DNA of 13,439 nt from Smittium mucronatum (taxonomy: Eukaryota; Kickxellomycota; Harpellomycetes; Harpellales; Legeriomycetaceae): NCBI GenBank assembly GCA_001953115.1, contig LSSL01001061.1, positions 2,045 to 15,483 of the forward strand, written 5' to 3'. The position numbers and the translations under genes were made by a program. The notes under the pieces are model-generated. The model saw nothing but the letters and a program-made list of their open reading frames with translations, was not told the DNA's origin and ran no database searches. This document shows positions 8,197 through 13,439 of this stretch, piece by piece. How positions within the stretch are numbered: position 1 is the first letter of the stretch; each line of letters begins with the position of its first letter.

Positions 8197-10210
8197 TCTT
8201 TGATATAATTAAAAGATTTTCAAAATTATTTTTATTTTATTTAAAAAATTACATAAATTAAAAATATAATTTTTCTTCCAAAAAATAAATAAATTAAAGA
8301 AATAGGTTATATTTTACGTAAAACCCCATAATGATATTATTTTGACCTCGGGTTTTAAAAGAGTAAGTAAAAGCCTCTTATAAAATTTGAATAAAAATTA
8401 TATAACTTTTTTCTCCGAAATAAATAAATAAATATTTACATAAAAAACATCTATTGGCGATAGTTCATTATTACCTTGAGCTTTTAATCCCCAAATTTGA
8501 TAGATTTTTTTTAAATTATCAATATATTTCTCAGTAAATAATCGATAAATACTTTAATAGTTAAAAATAAATTAATTAAATCCTATTATTGATTTAATAT
8601 CAGATTAATAACATTTTTTAAACCTAAATATAAAATCTCTTAATCGAAAAAAGTATTATTTCCTATTTTTAAACAGGTAACTATGTAATTATTTTTTTTT
8701 AGCTAAAATAATATGTTTTTTCACAAATTTCATCATAATTTTTTAAAGTTCATTTAAGGATTATAACTCACTAAAATTTCGATTAAATCATTTTTAAAAT
8801 GTATTTAATTAAAATTTAAGACTTCAAATAACACTCGTGTGTATTTCTAGCAGTATTCGATTTGATTTGAATAAGTTCCACTAAATTTGAAACTTGCCTA
8901 TTTTCGAAAAATTAATTTTAAACAATACTTTTACATAAGATTTATTTTTATTTCGCATTAAGATTTTATGAAATATTAAAAAATGATGAAAAATACATAT
9001 TTTCCAAAATTTTCCAATATATAACTGAAAAAAAAAAGCTATAATAAGAATTTATGTATTAAATGTTGTCCTAAATTTATTAAAGAAAATTTTACATTAA
9101 ATTTTAAAAAAAAATTGCTGATATAATTAAATATAAAACCTTATATAAAAAAAGTGGAACTAAATGATATGATATGAAAATTTTCAATAGATTTTATCGA
9201 ATTTAAATATAAATAAGGAATATAGCTCCATTATAAACTTTCATGCGATTAAAAAATATTATATATATAGGATATTATTTTTGAATTCATCCGCTTTAAA
9301 ACTAAATTTTTACTATCTTCATGATTGGGAAATGAAAGAATTTAAAAAATCTTAAATTATTTTGGTGAATAAATATATTAGAAAAAAAAACAGTCTAATA
9401 AAATTGGTAGTAGAATGAGTAATCTAAAAATTGAAGGACATTAATTATATATTTATTAACTAGAAAAAATAATAATAAGCTAATGTAAACTTTAATAGCT
9501 ATTTAATCAATAATTCCTTTGTAAAAAAAAGTTAAGCTTCAAAAATTATCAATATATTAATGATTTTTTTCTATATCAAAAAATTATGGTTACCAGAAAT
9601 TTTTTTAATAATAACATTAGTAAATTATGATAAAAAAAATTTAAAACCCCTAATTATTTGGAGACATTTTAGTTTTAATTTTAATTGAATAAAAATTTTC
9701 TTTTGGTTTATAACAGGAAAAACATACTTAAAGACCGTTATAATCAAATATGAAAGATAATTCCGCTTTATTTATGTTTTTTGTTATAATTAGGGTCTAA
9801 AAAATAAAATCTCCTTATAAAAAAAATTCGCATTGGCGAAATCTTCAGAACTTTCTGTTCAAATCTCTAGAAGATATCAAATTATAATAAATAATTATGT
9901 ATATATAGAATAATATAAAATGAATTGAAAAAATAAACAGAGCTCTAAATATAAAAAATCTTATTTGAAATTATATTTACTGCTTTTATATCCAGAATAA
10001 TATAAGTAAAATTCCTATCAAGCGTAAAAATAATTTAAATACAGCTTAAGCTCAATTTCTGTTTGATGATTAATATTTTGATTAAAATAATCAAAAAAAT
10101 TGAATTTTTTCCGTTAGTTATAAATAAAAATCCCAAAAAGGATGAGAATAATCCATAAATATTTGACTTCCATGTTTCTATTTAATTTTTTCGTCCACGC
10201 CACGATGAAG

Positions 10211-10294
10211 TTTTAAAAGAAATAGTAAATAAAACTTTAAAACTTGGAAAAATTTTAAAAGAAATAGTAAATAAAACTTTAAAACTTGGAAAAA
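10211..10294. repeat. Exact 42-base tandem duplication
   Basis: 10211-10252 is repeated without a mismatch at 10253-10294. The unit starts TTTTAAAAGAAATAG and ends CTTGGAAAAA. Perfect identity in otherwise drifting DNA implies a recent event. The unit length is a multiple of three and one plus-strand frame reads through both copies (LKEIVNKTLKLGK twice), but that frame is only about 35 codons between stops. Confidence 0.95.
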
Positions 10295-12290
10295 AATTTT
10301 AATATTGAAAATGGGTTGGTTGAAATAACACATGTAAGACAAAATTTTTTTCCAGGATATATATTTTAAAATCTAACTAAAAGACAATAAAATATTAGAT
10401 TTTTTTTCAATATTCCAAAATTTTGGAGAAATAAATATAAAAATTTATAATAACTATATTAATTTGTTTAAAAAACCATATATCTAATATGTGATATAAT
10501 AAAAATAAAAACAATCCCGATAAAAGATTAATAAATAAAGTCATCTAATTGAATATAAATGCATTCCATTAAAATATTTGAGTTGAATTAAAATTGAATT
10601 AAAATAAATAAAACGATTTATTTAAACCGACCAGTAAAAATCTTAATTTTTTCATCCGGAAATGTCGCCACATTTTTAACATATTTAAACATCTTATAAA
10701 TAAAAACGGTATAAAAGATTGAATATGAGAAGTTTTTCTTTTACCATTTATTTATGATATATAAGACTTTCCCATCTGTTTTTAAAAATTAATTTTTATA
10801 ATATTTAACACTTTTATCTCATATTTTATAAACTTAAGTTGAAACCATAAAGAGTAAAAACATAAAAAGATATTTTAATTTAAAGATAGAAATATAGAAA
10901 GATAAGAGCTAAAATATACGAGTTGTTGAATTGGTATAGGACTGTGATAACGTGGCTCATAATAAATTAATGCTTGGAATATTAAAAAGAAAATTTGTTG
11001 AAATTTATCAAAATCAAAATTATACGGAAAATATTACAACAGTTTTTCTCAAATTATACAAGTATTTCGGTCATTTTTACCTTTTTCACCAAAAAAAAAT
11101 TTATGCACATATTATAAAATTATGAAAAAGTGAGAAGATAATAATATCATATCTATTTTGACAATTCCACTTTTATTAATATTAAAAATGTATTATTTTT
11201 ATATATAAATAAGTGTTTTTTCAAAATACTTTTATATACATAATTTATTTAGAAAAAATTGAAACTTAGCTTTTGCCTTTATTTTAATAGAAATAACTTA
11301 AATTGATTAATATATTCTTAAAAAAAATTATTTAACGAAAAGTACCATTATTGAAATAGATTCAGTTATTCCACCACTTGCTTAATACTTTATTAATAAT
11401 TTCTTTCATACAGCTTACATCGGATTAAAAAAAACTTAAGTTACAATTTTTTAGTTTATATTTGACCTTATTAGACTTATATCTATGTTTTTTTTAAAAA
11501 AACTTTTTATTAGCCGAATTTATCTTCTTTACGCATTAAATTGATATTTTCAGTGGTTTAATGTTTTTTGATCAATTGAGTAAGATGAAATAACATTGAT
11601 TTGGTAGGTTTAATTATAAAAAATATATTTTTCATTTTTGTGATAACTTAATTATAAAACGATCTTTAAAAATTAGAAATATTTAAATTCGGTATTTTTT
11701 TTACTAATTCTCGCTAAAAAATAATAATAAAAGTCTTATAGATTCAATTATAGATAAAAAAATTTAATGGCTTATTTTGCTGCTAACAATGATGTATTAT
11801 CATTTCGCATCATTTCGAAATTTAATATTAGTAATTAAATCGAGAAATCGGATAAAATATGAGCGCCCTGCACTTTTTATTTATACTAAGTTATTTGAAA
11901 TTCATAATATTTTTTCAAAAAAAAATCCAAGTTAGATACAACGGGATATAAAACGAGAATAATCATTAAAATTGTAAAACAGAGATTGAAAATATGACTT
12001 ATTTATGTATTATCCCTGTTAAAAAAATAAAAATTAGTTCACTAATACCTCTTTTACATAAAATTAATTATTTGTAGAAAAATTATAAAAATTAAATAAA
12101 ATTACGGAAATTTTAGCATTGCACACGTAATCATAGAGCGAAGGTGAAATAGGGGGCAAAGTTTATTACTTAAATGACTGCTAATTAGTGTATATAGATT
12201 ATCTTGAACATTCTGTAATTTTTTTATAAAGAAAATTTATTTGCAGATAAAACCCGAAAAAAAAGTTTTAAAAAAACGTAAATTGAATTT

Positions 12291-12460
12291 AAAGGGTGGA
12301 TCTCCTCATCGTTAGTAATGTACTATAATTGTCTACCGGCTAAGTACCTAAGGAAAATCGGAATCATATCTACCATCAGATTTACCCCACCCTGAGCTAA
12401 TATTATTATGAAATTTCTGGTCTGAGTATGAGATAATAGGACGGATAAAGGATCTTTAAA
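12291..12460. other. G+C-elevated island, identity unknown
   Basis: This stretch is visibly richer in G+C and less repetitive than its flanks. On the minus strand one frame is open for about 50 codons from roughly 12470 down to a stop near 12330 (includes LLSHTQTRNF, AQGGVNLMVDMIP and FLRYLAGRQ), then continues past the stop. On the plus strand shorter peptides occur. AGGGTGG near 12293 and CCACCCT near 12387 are complementary and could close a roughly 100-base structure. It could be a relic exon, a decayed transposon or a structured RNA; it also lies just upstream of the gene at 12645. Confidence 0.35.
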
Positions 12461-12631
12461 CTTTTTTAAGTTTTAGATGTCTAAAAATTTAATTCTGCAT
12501 TATCAGCATTTATTGCTCTTGTATTAAATGCAACATGAATATTCACATATTATTATTTTATCTAACTGCCATTGTACCCACTATTTAGATCTAATCAAAA
12601 TCTCACCAATTTCTGTAATGATCAGGTTTAA

Positions 12632-12641
12632 TGGGATAATT
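12632..12641 (+). promoter_or_regulatory. TGGGATAATT motif before the secreted-protein gene
   Basis: TGGGATAATT ends three bases before the proposed ATG at 12645. The same 10-mer lies on the other strand upstream of the gene at 1787-2257. It is inferred to be a transcription-start or promoter element with a very short 5' leader. Confidence 0.4.
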
Positions 12642-12644
12642 TTA

Positions 12645-13204
12645 ATGATAAAAGGTAAAAGGATATACTTAGTATAAATATAAAATATAGGAGAAGAATC
12701 AATTTCAAAAGCTTAGCCATTTCAAAATTTCTAAGCTTCCTTATTTATACCGTTTTCTATTTTCTAAAAGTCAATTATGCTTATGGGAAGATTTCTTCAT
12801 TCGATGAAAGAGTCAATGCGTGTACTGAATCTATTGGTTCATTAAAATTTCCCAATAAACATATTTACAATATAACATACCACAAAATTGGCCCAAATAA
12901 CACTTTAACTACCATCCAATTAAATTATCAGACATTTATTATACTACCTAATTTACACACTACACTTTTTAACTCTCATCCGATAAACCAGATTTCATTT
13001 ATTTCTATCGTACAATTGGACTGCTTACAGATTTTAAGAAGACATTATTATTTTATTTTTGGTTTCGCATTCCAAAAAATTTACCTAATTATAATTTCGC
13101 CCACCGATTTTACAAAATTCTACTTAAAAGAAAAATTACACATATCCAATAAAGTCAATTTAAAATATGCGAGATTTAAAAAAATTAAAATATTTATTGA
13201 ATGA
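12645..13204 (+). CDS. Putative secreted protein, 165 aa, two exons
   Basis: The frame is open from 12659 to the TGA at 13202-13204 (181 sense codons), far beyond chance at this composition, yet it has no ATG; the first TTG, at 13016, would give only a fragment. Joining exon 1 (12645-12654, ATGATAAAAG) to exon 2 (from 12717) across a GT-AG intron gives MIKAISKFLSFLIYTVFYFL followed by KVNYAYG. That is a textbook signal peptide: basic start, hydrophobic core, small residues near the cut around residues 25-27. The mature part has two Cys (39, 106), possible N-glycosylation sites at 55 and 64, a hydrophobic stretch at about 113-130 (a second membrane segment or core strand) and a Lys-rich C-terminus. 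I recognise no domain. AATAAA follows two bases after the stop. Alternatives: a longer exon 1 from the in-frame ATG at 12528, or a pseudogene that lost its start. Confidence 0.65.
12655..12716 (+). other. Candidate 62-base spliceosomal intron
   Basis: It begins GTAAAAGG and ends AAAAGCTTAG. It keeps phase (one base of the split codon before, two after) and contains in-frame stops on the exon 1 side, so it must be removed for the two exons to join. The 3' end GCTTAG matches that of the candidate intron at 2283-2326. Other AGs nearby (12678, 12690) give the wrong phase. Confidence 0.5.
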
Positions 13205-13206
13205 TT

Positions 13207-13212
13207 AATAAA
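13207..13212 (+). promoter_or_regulatory. Candidate polyadenylation signal of the secreted-protein gene
   Basis: AATAAA two bases after the TGA stop, consistent with a minimal 3' UTR. The hexamer is frequent by chance here. Confidence 0.35.
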
Positions 13213-13288
13213 AATTGATATATCAAAAAATGTCTCCATTAACAATTTTCATCCAAAATTTTAAGTTTTTTGTTGTCCTAAATATCTT

Positions 13289-13324
13289 TTGGAAATGTTG
13301 ACGTGACTAGAAACCTATTTCCAA
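13289..13324. repeat. Stem-loop with 8-base stem
   Basis: TTGGAAAT at 13289-13296 pairs with ATTTCCAA at 13317-13324 across a 20-base loop, in a locally G+C-richer patch downstream of the secreted-protein gene. Confidence 0.5.
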
Positions 13325-13404
13325 TTTACCTCCAAGACATTTCGCCTACTTTTTGACCACTAAAAATTTTCGATTAATTGCTTTTAGAAAAAAATCATAT
13401 TACA

Positions 13405-13439
13405 ATGGGATTATTCATTTTTACTGGTCTTTTTTTTTT
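13405..13439 (+). CDS. Possible start of a further secreted protein (partial)
   Basis: ATG at 13405 opens a frame that runs off the window end and reads MGLFIFTGLFF, a hydrophobic N-terminus like a signal peptide core. GGGATTATT overlaps the ATG and resembles the GGGATAATT motif, but it sits at the start codon rather than before it. With only 11 codons, and a T run forcing Phe codons, this is a suggestion. Confidence 0.2.
   Translation, partial: MGLFIFTGLFF

Larger units (their letters stand above)
5221..12290. other. 7 kb A/T-rich desert
   Basis: No supportable protein or RNA gene. All six frames are dense with stops, and the few open stretches of 50-70 codons (for example 10970-11125 plus) are what chance gives when roughly one codon in ten is a stop. 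Contents worth noting are a cluster of inverted repeats at 5826-6305, hairpins and palindromes at 5521, 7884, 7961 and 8163, an (AAT)n microsatellite at 7533, and an exact 42-base duplication at 10211. Confidence 0.65.

Noticed and set aside
9857..9865. GTTCAAATC, a tRNA T-loop-like sequence
   Set aside because: The flanking bases do not form a T-stem, and no D-arm, anticodon arm or acceptor stem can be folded around it.
10970..11125. Plus-strand ATG frame of 51 aa
   Set aside because: The text looks protein-like (MLGILKRKFVEIYQNQ), but about 60 stop-free codons are expected several times by chance in this window, and no motif or start signal supports it.
1..13439. CRISPR array, rRNA, tRNA, bacterial operon or phage module
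   Set aside because: No spaced direct repeats, no conserved RNA segments and no clustered coding frames are present; the window is eukaryotic intergenic sequence for the most part.

Overview
The window reads as nuclear DNA from a very A+T-rich eukaryote with a gene-poor, transposon-littered genome. A typical intergenic line (8641-8700) has 10 G/C in 60 bases. Homopolymer runs and short A/T repeats are everywhere. There are no operons, rRNA or tRNA genes. The best gene models need short GT-AG introns and have AATAAA signals close after the stop codon. A decayed MULE-type transposase with FLYWCH and SWIM zinc fingers also points to a eukaryote. A microsporidian or another reduced, A+T-rich parasite would fit, but the sequence alone does not fix the lineage.

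Layout. 1-1760: A/T-rich desert with a 26-base A run and small tandem repeats. 1766-2396: a minus-strand gene of unknown function on a compositional island (29 G/C in 60 at 1801-1860). Upstream of it lie a candidate 44-base 5' intron, the motif TGGGATAATT and a (CTAAA)n repeat. 3043-4620: a plus-strand MULE transposase fossil with many stops and at least one frameshift. 4945-5220: a small stretch open on both strands, unresolved. 5221-12290: a 7 kb desert holding inverted repeats, an (AAT)n microsatellite and an exact 42-base tandem duplication. 12291-12460: a small G+C-elevated island that I cannot identify. 12645-13204: a plus-strand gene that is easily missed because its long open frame has no ATG. 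Joining a tiny first exon across a 62-base intron gives a 165-residue protein with a clear signal peptide. 13405 to the end: possibly the start of another secreted protein.

The two gene candidates lie on opposite strands and share three things: TGGGATAATT just upstream, a candidate intron ending in GCTTAG, and AATAAA 2 to 15 bases after the stop. I infer that this is the transcription and splicing signature of the genome. The rest is mostly transposon decay and A/T-biased drift: in the transposase, many of the stops are what G-to-A changes at expected Trp codons would produce.
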